A DNA stretch of 64,000 bases from Nyssa sinensis (taxonomy: Eukaryota > Streptophyta > Magnoliopsida > Cornales > Nyssaceae): the NCBI GenBank assembly GCA_008638375.1, contig CM018038.1, positions 28,618,753-28,682,752 of the forward strand. Reading direction: 5' to 3'. Below are positions 31,193-42,748 of this stretch, piece by piece (position 1 is the stretch's first letter; every line of letters begins with the position of its first letter). Both the position numbers and the translations under genes were made by a program. The notes under the pieces are model-generated. The model saw only the letters and a list, made by a program, of their open reading frames with translations, did no database searches and was not told the origin of the DNA.

Positions 31193-33985
31193 TTCTTCTC
31201 CGCTAGAAAGAAATGATGGAAACCATAAACAAGGATTCACGCATATCCCAAGCCCAATTGTTAGAAGATTGGAATTTTATATTTTCAACATAATTTATTG
31301 CATAATTTAGGTAGTTGATTTTCAGTCTAACTTTTTATAATCAATAAAGAAAAATTGTCCTTACCAAATTTTTTACTAAAAGTGGTTTTACCAATTGAGT
31401 TGGTATTATTGTATTGAATATAATCATTTCATGATATGATATTAAATTAACAAAATCTTGTCGTATCCTTTGGGATTCCAATTTTGGTCAAAAAAATTTG
31501 GGATGGATAGAATTGTCCAATTAATAAACATGGGAGATAATTTTTTATTTATAAATTATTAAATTTTCTTATATTTTTACTAACCCAAAAAAGGTCCTTG
31601 CACATATATAATTATAAAATCTTATTTATAATTTCTTAATGATATTTCATTTTCTCTTAAAAAAAAATTATATAAAATGTTCAACTAACGACTTAAGAAA
31701 ACTCCTACATCCTTTTGGGCTAAAAGAAATGTGTTTCAAATAACTATTTTATCTCTTTAATAATTAAGACTATAGAGGCTTTTTTTTAGAATAATTATTA
31801 ATTATTAATTTTTTTATCATAAAACCAAGTTATTTTCTTAAAAAATTATTAATTATTAGAGATTATTAACTTATTAAATATAAATTATAAAAAAAATTGA
31901 CTGTAGTTTCCATATTTTAGGACTTGATTTAGTTTCTATATCATAATTTTAATTATATAAAATATTCAAAAACTTGAATGAATTGAATATTAATATTTGC
32001 TAAATTTCCTCTCCCCTCTCTCTCTTTTCTGATTCTTCATCAATTTCTCTGACAAAAATATTGTAATGAACTTGATTTAATTAGCAACATCACCTAATTG
32101 CTATAAACTCCAAATGAACTTGATTTAATTAGAAACTTCACCTAATTGCTATAAACTCCAGATAACCTATGTAGCAGAGAGAAGGAAATCTGTAGGCTGT
32201 CCATCATATTCATATATAAGAAAAGATAGGGTGGCGGCTTTCCATCATAGTTGTCTCAATTGAACATCTAGGCATGAAGAAGACAATTTTTTGAACTAAA
32301 TTCAAGTATGGATATAGAAGATTTATAAATAAGATTTATCTTACATCAGAATTTGAATAAATCAACACACTTATGCACAAGCATCTCTAAATCTTCAACC
32401 CTCCAAAACTTGTAAGGTTGGTTACTTTGTTGAGATCTTACCATTGACATTGTGTTACATTCACTTTACACAAATCAACATCTCTCCATCCTTCCAAGAC
32501 AGTAGTGTGCTTCAAGCATTTTTCTCCCTTTCCAACCCAAGGTGGTTGTTTCTGCAATGTTCGTCAATATCATCAGCAAATCCCGTTAGCTACAACCAGA
32601 TGGATATTGACTGCATGTATATCCTATTAAGGATGCTTTTGTATGAAAAAGTAAATTGCTGACCTGTGTTCTACGTTTTCTATAGAAATGCATCATCAAT
32701 AAAGAGTTCACTATGGAAAATAGACATCATCATAAATGATTGTAAACAATCAAGAAAAATTTGGTTCGCTAAATCCTAAAATAGATCTAAGACCTCAATG
32801 AAGGGTATAATTTTCTGTAATGGTCCCAACTGGTATAAATATATTTACTTTCAAGTCCAATGTGAACCCCAATTGCAACATTCAGTTACCAGGAACATCC
32901 AAACGTGCCCTAATGAAAAGTAAAGAAAAAAAAAAAAAAAACTTTTTTAGTTCTATTGAGAAAAGAAGCAACATGAATACAGTATGCATGATATGCAGAC
33001 ACAAAACAGATGAGCAAATACAGTTAACCCAAAAAAAATAAAAGTTCCACTTTTTTCACCTACTCACATCTTTCACTTTTCCCCATGGTATGTGTCCAAG
33101 GAGTTATGCATACATGCATGCTAAAGAACAACAAAGCTCTAGGAAGTGAACTTAAGGTTAGCAGCACAAGTTTGCTGACTAATTGTCCGGTTAACTATCT
33201 TTGGTCCATGCATATATATGTCATGAAATGGATCTGTAGGAATGATTGCCCTTTCAAATATGAAACATCTAACGGGGTTATCTAATGTTTAAGGCCTCAA
33301 AACATTTCTAGCCAGCAAAGTTAAACCTAATACCACTTTTCTATCGAGGCATTTTTAACCCTTACTGTCATCCTTGAGAATTTTGCTTTTGGGAAAAACA
33401 CTATATGATTAATGTTTTCTTTAAAATTTAAATAGTTCTGTTATATCCCAACCAAGTGTGTCAAATCAAAAGGCTATGTCTCTCAATAAAGTTCGAAAAT
33501 ACGTTCCCATTCCTATTCTATGTACCATAACAATCCACGTTTCAGGTAACATTGCACTAATAGAAACTTGTCATGGCAGGAAGTGGACCTAAGAAATATA
33601 AAGGCAATGGCCAGACACTTGAGAAACAAATCTATCAGAAGGTAACACTGCCAATGATCAATGGCATTCTTTTACTAGCCCCACAGAAATGTCCACCAAT
33701 GTCTGTTTTCTCAAAAGGAAAATATCTAACGTTTCTTGTTCAAATAAACCAACGATACTATCTTTCATGATTTTGCAAACAATGAAAAAAGGAGCACAAT
33801 TATAAAACATCATGCATCCAGGAAAAAGTGCCTCCATTTGTCTGCATGAAAAAGGTCCTAAAAAACCATCATGGTTAAATGGCCAACCCCATATCATGAG
33901 CAGAGAAGTGTCCAAATTGCAGGCATCAACTGACAACAAACTCCAAGGTGATCCTTCAAATTAAGGGGCAAAAGCACATAATACA
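31193..33985. other. AT-rich stretch, no gene identified
   Basis: 31200-32400 is very AT-rich with no ORF of note. It includes a short direct repeat (cacctaattgctataaactcca at about 32090-32112 and again at about 32139-32161, given only in part here as 'cacctaattgctataaac'). 32440-33970 is less AT-rich and holds open stretches on both strands; the minus frame 33939-33658 (LSVDACNLDTSLLMIWGW...) looks protein-like but I do not recognise it and see no full splice chain. Confidence 0.35.
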
Positions 33986-34741
33986 TTGATGAAGAGAAGG
34001 TGTGGCAGGAGCTTCCTTTTGAGATGGAGTCCACGACTGGGATTCAAGGTGAGGTTGGTCATCCAAAGAGCTTTGCTGATGCGGATCAACTTGGAGAAGG
34101 TAGAGAGTCTTCAAGTAATGGAGATGGCCAACAGGAGATGTGCTCTGACGATGACAGTAGAAAGTCGGTCAGGTTTTCTTCATCTATGGAGGGAAGCTTA
34201 GCGTCTGAAATGGGTGCTCTGATTCCCATGCAGAACATGAGTTACTGTTAGAGAGATGAGCTAAGGAGGAATACCAAGGGGGTGAACAACTGGCACTGAG
34301 TGAAGCTACTGATACAATAGAGCCCACCATGTTTCCTCCTTTGGCAAGCCTTGCTCCTACTAGAGATCAGTGGGAGACGCATACTCTGGTAATATCATAT
34401 AAGGACAGACAAGAGTTCAAGGGCTACAAGACTTCAGAATGGGTCTCAAGGAAAAAAGGGGCTTCAGTAAATATCTACAGGTTTCATACAACAGGTATGA
34501 GGAGGAACAAATGGGATTGTTCAGGGAGATTGAAGAGAAGAACAGGCAACGAATAATCCATGGAAAGAGATTGGAGGGGGTCTGCTAAAAAAAACAGTCA
34601 GCCAAGAGGGTACAGAGGGAGCTTAAAAATTTGTCTTGTACAATCAATTATGAAGGGAGGAGAGATTGGGGGGGGGAGGGAACTATTTGTATTGTTACCT
34701 AATGGATATGAGGATGATAACATGGTATCTGAGAGGAATTA

Positions 34742-35336
34742 ATGACCCAGAAAAAGAACTGTGGTGAAGGGGTTGTTGAAGAAATGGAGTCCAGTGGTGG
34801 TATGCTTACAGGAGACAAAGGTGGAGGAGGTGTCCAGATTTTTTATCAAGAGTTTCTGGGCAAGCAGATTATTAGTGGAATGGAGAACTTTGGCAGCAAG
34901 AGACACCATTGGAGGTGTTTTGGTGATGTGGGACATCAGGCAGATTGGCTGTCCAGGCCACTAAAGAGGGGAATTACTCTATTTCATGTTTGTTTGCATC
35001 AGTTAACTGCAGCTTCCAATGGGTGTTCTCAGTATGGTCCTCTATCAGATTCAAAGAGGACAGAGTAGTGGAAAGAGTTGCAGACTACTGCGGAGAGGTG
35101 GCCTTACATGTGGTGCATTGGATAAGACTTTACCGTAATGAGATTCCCCTTTGAAAAGCTGGGTAGCAGCCCACTTACAAGAGGTAAAGGAACTACTCCG
35201 ATTCATTAATACTAAGAACCTGGTAGATATGCCTATGGAAGGAGATAGGCTTACTTGGTCAAGTGGGAGGGACAGTTCTGTGATGTCCAGATTAGACCAT
35301 TTTGCTCATCTCCTCTTCTTGGGAAGAGCAGTATCC
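34742..35336 (+). pseudogene. Outer LINE endonuclease relic
   Basis: Across frames: 'KKWSPVVVCLQETKVEEVSR' (catalytic Glu in QETK), 'AARDTIGGVLVMWD', 'NYSISCLFASV', 'FINTKNLVDMPMEGDRLTWS', 'SRLDHF'. This is the apurinic-endonuclease-like domain that nicks target DNA. The reading frame shifts several times. It is interrupted at 35337 by the inner LINE tail. Confidence 0.8.
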
Positions 35337-35418
35337 TTTTTTTTTTTTTGATAAGTAACGAGAAGTATATTAAAAAGGAGCTCAAGAAAGGCACCACGGG
35401 CAAAAACCCCAAGAAGCT

Positions 35419-36342
35419 TTACATAAGTCTAAGCGACCCCAAAAAAAGAATAAAAGAAGAGACATTTACAGGAAAAACCTCTTTGGCCCAAAAAAATAAT
35501 AATCGCAAAAACGCGTCTTTAAAGAAAGGAAAGGAGAGCTCCTTATCTTCAAAGACACGATTGTTCCTTTCAATCCATAGACACCACAACAGGCAAATAG
35601 GAGCCAGCCTCCAAATTCTCTTAATCTCTTTAGGAAGATTATAGCCTATCCATGCTAGCAGAAGATCTCTGACAGAACCTGACATGACCCAGGAAACACC
35701 AAAAAAAGACAAAACAAGGTTCCAGCAGCTTCACGGGACATGACAATGAATAAGGACATGGTCCATCCATTCCTCCTCTTTATGACAAAAATAACACCTA
35801 CTAGCCAAACGAAAACCTCTTTTCTTTAGATTCTCCGCAATTAAGATGGCCTTCCAAGAGGCTTCCCAGGCGAAAAAAGAGGCTTTAGGAAGAGCTTTTG
35901 AGTGCCAGATAACCTTCCACGGGAAAATAGGGTTTGCCGTGGCTACCAAACTCTTGTAAAAGGAACTGACCGAGAAAGAACCCTTACTAGGCAGCCACAC
36001 CCTTTTATCCTCCATACCTTCCACAGCACGAGACTTATTAATATGACCAAGGAAGGAAACCACCTCATCTAGCTCCCAATCATGGAAGTCTCTTCTAAAA
36101 CGAGGAGACCAAACAAGCAAATCCCCAACTCTCTCTAAGCACTCACTCACCCAAGCCGCCTTATTACTGGCCAAACTATATAACACTGGAAATTTTGTCC
36201 TCAACGGCTCGGCCCCGTTCCATCTGTCATCCCAGAATTTCACTCTGTCACCTTGACCGATCGCAAAACAGCACTTTTCCTTGAAAGTACCCCATTCACT
36301 TCTTATGAAACCCCAAGGACCACATCCCTTTGGACCCTCCAC
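35419..36342 (-). pseudogene. Inner LINE zf-RVT domain and C-terminus
   Basis: The frame 36342-35731 carries 'KCCFAIGQGDRVKFWDDRW', the zinc region (CYFCHKEEEWMDHVLIHC: Cys-x2-Cys...His-x4-Cys) and ends in a shift. The continuation 35712-35419 has 'RLAPICLLWCLWIERNNR' and ends 'FLGSLRLM'. Together they form the standard C-terminal third of plant LINE ORF2, with one break near 35720. Confidence 0.85.
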
Positions 36343-36482
36343 ATTGCCTGAACACCAACCACCATTGTTGCAACCATACTTGGTAGCAATGATCTTTCTC
36401 CAAAGATCCCCATCGCTTTCGCCAAACCTCTACAGCCATTTCCCTAAGAGAGCTATGTTGAAAGTACTTAAGTCTTTAATCC

Positions 36483-38296
36483 CTAGACCCCCACTAAAGA
36501 CTGGCTTCTTGATATTGTCCAAGCAACTAAATGGATCTTCTTGCACTCCTCTTCATTGCCCCATAAGAAGTCCCTCTGAATCTTCTCTAGCCTTCTGCTA
36601 ACTGTCTTTGGCATGGGGAAAAGAGACATGAAGTAGGTAGGAAGATTAGCCAAGGCGCTTTCAATGAGGGTGAGCCTACCGCCCTTAGAGAGGAGCTGCC
36701 CTTTCCAACCTGCCAGCTTGCTGTGAAACCTTTCAACCACAGGATCCCAAACCCCCACTGATCGCGAAGAAACGCCCAAAGGAAGGCCCAAGTACACCAA
36801 AGGGAAGCAGCCCACTCTACAACCTAACATACTGGCCAGCATGTCCATTTCACTAATCACACCAACCGGAGAAACGCTGCTTTGGCAAGGTTGATCCGCA
36901 AACCTGACACCGCTTCAAAGCATACAAGAATGCAATGGACAAAACGTAACTGGGGCACTGTGGGTTCACAGAAAATAATGGTATCGTCTGCAAACAGGAG
37001 ATGGGAAATAGCAACACCACCGCCCCTTTTGTCCCCCACCTGAAAGCCTTTAATGAGACCCATCTCCTCAGCCCTGAACAAGAACCGACTCAAGGCCTCC
37101 ATAGCAATCACGAAAAGGAAGGGGGAAAGGGGGTCCCCCTGTCTCAGACCTTTGGAAGAACGGAAAAAACCGGCAGGGGAGCCGTTGACGAGAACTGAGA
37201 AAGAGACTGTGGATATACACGACAACATCCACTTTCTCCAGTTGCTCCCAAAGCCCATCTTAGCCAACATACCCAACAGGGAGCTCCAACTAACGTGGTC
37301 AAAAGCCTTCTCAATGTCTAGCTTGCAGACAAGCCCATTCCTTTTCTGCTTGATCCTGGAGTCAATGCATTCGTTGGCTATGAGAGCCGCATCTAAAATT
37401 TGTCGACCTTCCACAAAGGCATTTTGGCTAGGCAAGATGATGCTACCCATGATCTTCTTCAATCTCAAAGAGAGAACCTTCGCAATCAGCTTATAAACAC
37501 TGCTCACTAGGCTTATGAGGCGGTAGTCCTTGATGCTAAGAGCTCCCTCCTTTTTGGGGATGAGAGCAATGAAAGAGGCATTGAGACTACGCTCAAAGCC
37601 CCCCTCCCTGTGGAAAGCCTCAAAAACCGCCATGATATCACTTTTCAACACGTCCCAGCATCTTTTAAAGAAAGCCATGGTAAACCCGTCTAGCCTTGGC
37701 GCTTTATCCCCATTGTAGGCATCTAAGGCTCTCACCACCTCGTCTTCCAGGAAGGGGAGCTCCAAGTTAGCAGCTTCCTCCCCGTTCAACCTGTCCAAAC
37801 ACACATCCTCTATCCCTGGCCTCCAACTGTGCGGCTCTGTGTAAAGACTAGAGAAAAAGTCGACAACTCCTCTTCTAATAGGCTCTTCCTCGGTAAGAAC
37901 ACGATCACCAATGACCATGGAGGTAATCTTATTTTTCCTGTAGTGAGAAAAAGCCGTTCTGTGGAAGAACTTGGTGTTACGGTCGCCTTCTCTAAGCCAG
38001 ATAGCCCGTGATTTCTGTCTCCAAGAAATTTCCTCCATCTTGAGGAGCTGACCAATCCGGCCCTTTACCCCTTCTCTTTCAACCCTTCCTTCATCAGAGA
38101 GAGAGCCCACCTGTTCCTCCCTATCCAACTCCATCAAAATATTCAGCAACGACTGTTTTCTAACCTGAATGGACCCGAAGACATCACGATTCCACTTTCG
38201 CGAGTCTTCTTTGAGCAGCTTCAACTTTTTGGCAATGCGGTAGCTTGGGTTGCCTGACACCTCATAAGAGTCCCACCAATTTCTGACCAAATCCAC
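36483..38296 (-). pseudogene. Inner LINE reverse transcriptase
   Basis: The 479-codon frame 38296-36857 runs on in another frame to 36483. Visible motifs in order: '[14 protein letters not shown]', '[19 protein letters not shown]', '[18 protein letters not shown]', '[13 protein letters not shown]', '[20 protein letters not shown]', '[16 protein letters not shown]' with intact catalytic Asp-Asp, then 'GVSSRSVGVWDPVVERF' and 'LYVL-LPTYFMSLFPMP'-type thumb sequence. It makes cDNA at the nicked target. One frameshift near 36857 separates palm and thumb. Confidence 0.9.
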
Positions 38297-38462
38297 AAAA
38301 CCTTCCGACTCTAGTCACATATTTTCAAAACGGAAAGGGCTTTTCCCTCCCCTGAAACTTCCACAATACAGTATGATGGGGTGATGATCAGAGCATGGAT
38401 GTGGAAGACATTTTTGAGAGAGGCCTGGAAAAGCGTCCTCCCAGTCGTTGAAAACCAAGAAT

Positions 38463-39064
38463 CTATCCAGCCGAGACATGGCCATTTGATGGCCTCCTCT
38501 GGACCAAGTGAACCTCCCCTCCTTCTAGATTAAGATCTACTAGGCTTTGAGAGTTTATAAACTCATTGAAACCCTTCATAGCCGGAGTCAACCTACCACC
38601 CCCCATCCTCTCATCCGGAGTCCGCACAACATTGAAGTCTCCCCCAAGGCACCATGGGACCTGCCAATGAGCAAGGGACGACTGCATCTCATCCCAAACG
38701 GGCTCCTGCCACTATCAATCACTGGCCCATAAACACCGCAAAAACCCCACTCCATAGAGCTGGAAGTCAAGCTAAACTTGCAAGAGATGGAGAACTCACC
38801 CACTCTGTTCTCAATGCTGTTGACAACACGGGAATCACAGGCCACAAGAATACCTCTAACTGTCCCTCGAGCATCCAAGGCAACCCACTTGATCCATCTA
38901 GAGCCCCAAATAGATCTAATCAGATTCCTCGAAATACTTCCCATTTTCGTTTCTTGAAGACATAAAACTGCAGGCCTCCACTCCTGCAACAGTCTTTTGA
39001 TGACTGAACGTTTGTCCGGATCATTTAATCCTCTCACATTCCAAGATAGAATTTTTAAATGCAT
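38463..39064 (-). pseudogene. Inner LINE endonuclease
   Basis: It starts MHLKILSWNVRGLNDPDKRS at 39064. The catalytic blocks 'SWNVRG', 'LCLQETKM', 'GVYGPV' and, after a shift near 38640, 'LGGDFNVV' are present. A further shift near 38520 hides the expected 'FTWS...SRLDRF' block. A stop near 38310 separates it from RT. Function: nicking genomic DNA to prime reverse transcription. Confidence 0.85.
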
Positions 39065-39079
39065 AAAAACAATCGTGAG

Positions 39080-39862
39080 CTAGACCTCCTCGCTGCCTTC
39101 CACCAAGGCCTCCACCGCTTTGCTGCCCTCATAATTAACCGAGCAGGACAGCTCCTTCATGACTCTTCTTAGCCTTTTTGCTGACTTCTCTTCCTTGTTT
39201 ATCTCGGAGGTATTACTTGGACAATGTCTTGACAAATTATTACACATCACAATTTCTTTGAAAAGCTCCATCAGACGATCCTCATAACCTGCACAAGGAA
39301 CTCCTAGTAATTTGCTCACCTTTCCAAGCTTTCAGAGCACCCAGGAATCCGATAAAGTCTGTTGATGACATAGGAGATCTGCAGGAGGAGCTTATTGAAT
39401 CTGATTGAAGTCAATGGATATATCAGACGGGAAAACAATTGCAAGTGGGTTATAATTCTCTGAATTTACTGAGCAATCCTAGCTTCGTATCATCACTACC
39501 CCTCCCTGGTTCTCTGGCAAAGGCTTCACGCCCTGACCTAAGGTCGTTTCGTCTTCCGCCGTGAAAGAGCATCCTGCCTCCAAGTCATAATGCAGATGGT
39601 CTGTACTGTAACTGTAATTTTTCTCCAGATATTGTAGAAAAGCCCGTTCGTCCGCCATGCTGCTCTGATCAGAATCATACCGTTCTGAACTTCCCTCCGC
39701 CTGCACAACCTGCATCACTAGGCTTTCCTTTTCCTTGCCTTTTTCTTCTCCAGTCTGCTGTCTTTCCTCTTCAATCTGTCTATAACTTTCAGTCATCGCC
39801 ATCGCAGAAGAGCTGTGGTTAGAGGAATGGCGGAGCCTTGCCTGACGCACCAGGCTGGACAC
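39080..39862 (-). pseudogene. Inner LINE N-terminal ORF region
   Basis: Two frames (39862-39479 and 39319-39080) lie just upstream of the endonuclease. The first is acidic and Gln/Ser-rich ('YRQIEEERQQTGEEKGKEKE'); the second contains 'SKLLGVPCAGYEDRLMELFK' and 'MKELSCSVNYEGSKA', a block that also occurs before the endonuclease in the outer LINE ('ELKNLVCTINYEG'). The frame appears to continue to about 40030. Role probably RNA binding, by position only. Confidence 0.65.
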
Positions 39863-40045
39863 AGCTGTGTCTATCGGAGTAGGCCCGTTCCCTTGTGACC
39901 TTCAATGGGTTTGGCTATCGGAGGCCCATGAGAAAAGGCCCAAACCCGTAAGTTTGACCCCTTCTTTTCCTTTGGAGGTGATCCAGGCCATAAGGCCCAG
40001 ATTGTTTAGTAGAAAACGAAGAAACGAAGGCCTGATTAGGGAAAT

Positions 40046-41618
40046 TTGGAGACCCAATTTGGCGCTGATTCTTCTCAAGCTGTTCTTCCTAGACCTATTT
40101 TGGACCACGCTCCAGTGCTGCTTGATAGTGGTGGAATTAGAAGGGGTAGAAGTGTAGAACACCTTTTCAATTTAAAAAACATGTGGTTGAAGGTTCCTGG
40201 GTTCAGGGATACGGTTGCTGTGTGGTGGCAGGGAAATAATTTCAGTGGTACTCCCAGTTATGTATTGGCTAAAAAATTTAGGATGCTAAAGGGAAGATCT
40301 TAAGAAGTGGAATAGAGTCTTTCAGCAATGTGAATGTTCGGAAGGTGAGGATTCTGCAGGAGATTCAGGAACTTGATGCCAAAGAACAGTTATGCCCTCT
40401 GTCAAAGGAAGATAGACGCTGTAGGGAAGGGCTGAAAGGGCAGCTGGGATTTTTTTTTGTTTAGAAGCTGAGGAGATATCTTGGAGGCAGAAGTCTTGTG
40501 TGTTGTGGTTGAAGGAAGGGGATCTCAATACCAATTTTTTTCATAGAGTTGTTAACTCTCTTTGGAGGAGAAACAATATCAGCACTATTAGAATAGATGA
40601 TTCGTAGCTGTTCCAAGAAGATGAGGTGAATCAGAAGTCAGAAAATTTTTAATTTAATAGAAGGTTGTATAATGAAACAAATCAATGGAGACCGGAATTT
40701 GAAAAACCTCATTTTCAGCCAGCTGAACAGGGAGGAATATGGGTTGTTGGAGGAGCCTTTTGAGGAAGAAAAGATTATTGCTCTACGGTCTTGTGATGGG
40801 GATAAGGCCCCAAGCCCTAATGGGTTCACCGTAGCTCTTTTTAAAGTGCTGTTAGCAAATAGTTAAAGCAAATGTTATGCCACTGTTTCAGTTTTTTTTT
40901 ACCATCATGGGTCCTTGGAGAAAAGCTTGAACGCTTCTATCATTGTATTGATTCCTAAGAAGAAAGAAGCAGAGAACATTTAAGGACTTTCGGCATACTT
41001 GTTTAGTGGGAAGTGTTTATAAACTATTGCCCAAAGTTCTATCCATGAGGTTGCAGATGATGTTAGGAAGTGTCATCTCCAATAGCCAGAATGCAATTGT
41101 GGGAGGCAGACAAATCCTTGATGCAGTTCTTATTACTAACAAGTGTATTGACTCAAGGAGAAAGAGAAAGAATTAAGGGCTTTCTATGTAACCTGTTTAT
41201 AGAAAAAACATATGATCATGTTAATAGGAAATTTCTTATGTTTATGATGAGAGAGATGGGGTTTGAGGAAAAATGGAAGAATTGGATGGAGTGGCTCCAC
41301 GGTCTCTCTTTCAGTGTTGATTAATGGCTTGCTAGCTGATTTCTTTTAGATATCTTGGGGTATAAGGCAAAGGGATCCCTTATCCCCTTTCTTGTTCGTT
41401 ATAAACTTACAGTTATTGAGGCTTTGAGTAAATTGATGATGAGGGCTAAGATGGTAGACTACACAAAGTACTTTTATGTGGAGGGGAGCAGTGGCAATAG
41501 GGTGGAGATTTCTCATCTATTGTTTGCAAATGATACTCTTGTATTTTGCGAGGTGAAAGAACGTCAATTATGGTTTTCTTATTATAGTCTAGTATGTTTT
41601 GAGATGGTCTCTACATAA
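40046..41618 (+). pseudogene. Outer LINE reverse transcriptase relic
   Basis: Pieces in order: 'SSQAVLPRPILDHAPVLLDS' and 'NMWLKVPGF' (40046-40303), 'DGDKAPSPNGFTVALFK' (40672-40866), 'IEKTYDHVNRKF' (41070-41324), 'ISHLLFANDTLVFCE' (41355-41618). The catalytic box reads F-A-N-D instead of F-A-D-D, so the first catalytic Asp is lost. Multiple stops in between. Confidence 0.85.
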
Positions 41619-42141
41619 AAAGTGATTATTGGCAGGATTGAGATTATCCCAATAGGGTACATGAGGGGGGTGGAAGAGTTGGCACAATCTTTGGGTTGAA
41701 AGGTAGGTTCCCTCCCTTCTCTTCCTACTTGGGGTTGCCATTAGGAGCATCTGCTAGATCTAGTACGGTGTGGGATCTAGTGATACATTTCAATGACATC
41801 TAGCAAGATGAAAGAAACAAAACCTTTCCAAGGGAGGTATACTCATGTTGATAAAGAGCACCTTAGCTAACTTGCCCACCTATTATATATCTTTGTTTCC
41901 TATCCCAGCCTCAGTAGAGAAGAGGTTGAAGAAGCTTCAGAAGGACTTCTTGTGGGATGGCATGGAAGGCGAGAGAAAAATTAAGTTAGTGAAGTGAAGC
42001 AAGGCCAAATTTCCAATTTATGAGGGGGGTTTTGGTACAAGGATTTGCAAATTTTCATAGGGATGCTTATGTGGCAGATTTTTGTTCTTTGGTGGGAAGC
42101 GAGGTGGTGCAGAGTCTCATTTTTAGGAAGAACTTCCATGG

Positions 42142-42648
42142 TTGGGAGTTGAGAGAGGTGGCAAATTTTTGGAAGTGTTGAATACTATTAAAGCAGTATT
42201 GGGAACGAGGGACTCCCTTATGTGGACTCTAAATAGCCCTAAACAGTTCTTTGTGCAATTTTTTTTTAAGGAGTTGGTGGGTTGGGGTGAGGAGCAGTTC
42301 TCGTGGAAGTTGATTTGGGGCTCTCATGTTCCTTTAAAAGTAGCTTCTTTTGCTTGGGCAGCTGCTTGGGGGTGCAAATCACGCTGTGGACAATTTGCAA
42401 GGAGGGGCTTCCATTTGGTCAATTGTTGCATGTGCAAGGGGGAGGCAGAGACAGTTGGCCATCTTCTTCTCCATTTCTTGGTGGCGAGAGATGTGTCGAG
42501 TATGCTCTTCTCTTTGTTTAGATATCATTGGATGATGCCTACTACCCTTAAGAGAGGCATTTCTTTTTTTTGGAGAGGGAGTTGGATGAGGAAGGAGCAA
42601 AGGTATGTACCGAAAATGACTCCTAGATGTTTAATTTGGTGTATTTAG
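42142..42648 (+). pseudogene. Outer LINE zf-RVT domain
   Basis: The 168-codon frame has 'FSWKLIWGSHVPLKVASFAW', the zinc-type segment CMCKGEAETVGHLLLHF (last Cys replaced by Phe) and 'MTPRCLIWCI' near the end. The expected short C-terminus is frame-disrupted, followed by the 3' UTR and tail at about 42735-42748. Confidence 0.85.
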
Positions 42649-42748
42649 AGGGAGCGTAAAAAGAAAATTTTTGAGGAGAAGAAGCAGCACCTTTTTCTCA
42701 ATTTCGCCCCCTCATGCATTTAGTTAATATAATTCTCTTATAAAAAAA

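Larger units (their letters stand above)
35337..40035 (-). mobile_element. Inner LINE, minus strand, nearly full length
   Basis: A T run at 35337-35349 followed by gataagtaacg is the minus-strand poly(A) tail. Going leftwards from the 5' side near 40035 the element has an N-terminal ORF region (39862-39080), endonuclease (39064-38463), RT (38296-36483) and zf-RVT to C-terminus (36342-35419). Only a handful of frameshifts and stops separate these, and all key motifs are readable, so it is much younger than its host LINE. The 5' end is set where outer-LINE coding resumes. I could not place a target duplication. Confidence 0.85.
33986..42748 (+). mobile_element. Outer LINE, plus strand, split by an inner LINE at 35337-40035
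   Basis: The left part (33986-35336) holds the N-terminal ORF region and endonuclease. The right part (about 40040-42748) holds the start of RT through zf-RVT and ends in a short A-rich tail (ttataaaaaaagg). The two parts are contiguous in domain order: the left ends inside 'DRLTWSSG...SRLDHF' and the right resumes at 'SSQAVLPRPILDHAP'. Stops and shifts are common and the catalytic box is mutated, so it is older than the inner LINE. Left boundary is approximate. Confidence 0.85.

Noticed and set aside
34742..35068. 108-codon Gly-rich ORF
   Set aside because: Out-of-frame reading of the outer LINE endonuclease; the neighbouring frame has the QETK motif.
37001..37718. Plus-strand ORFs across the inner LINE
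   Set aside because: Antisense shadows of the minus-strand reverse transcriptase.
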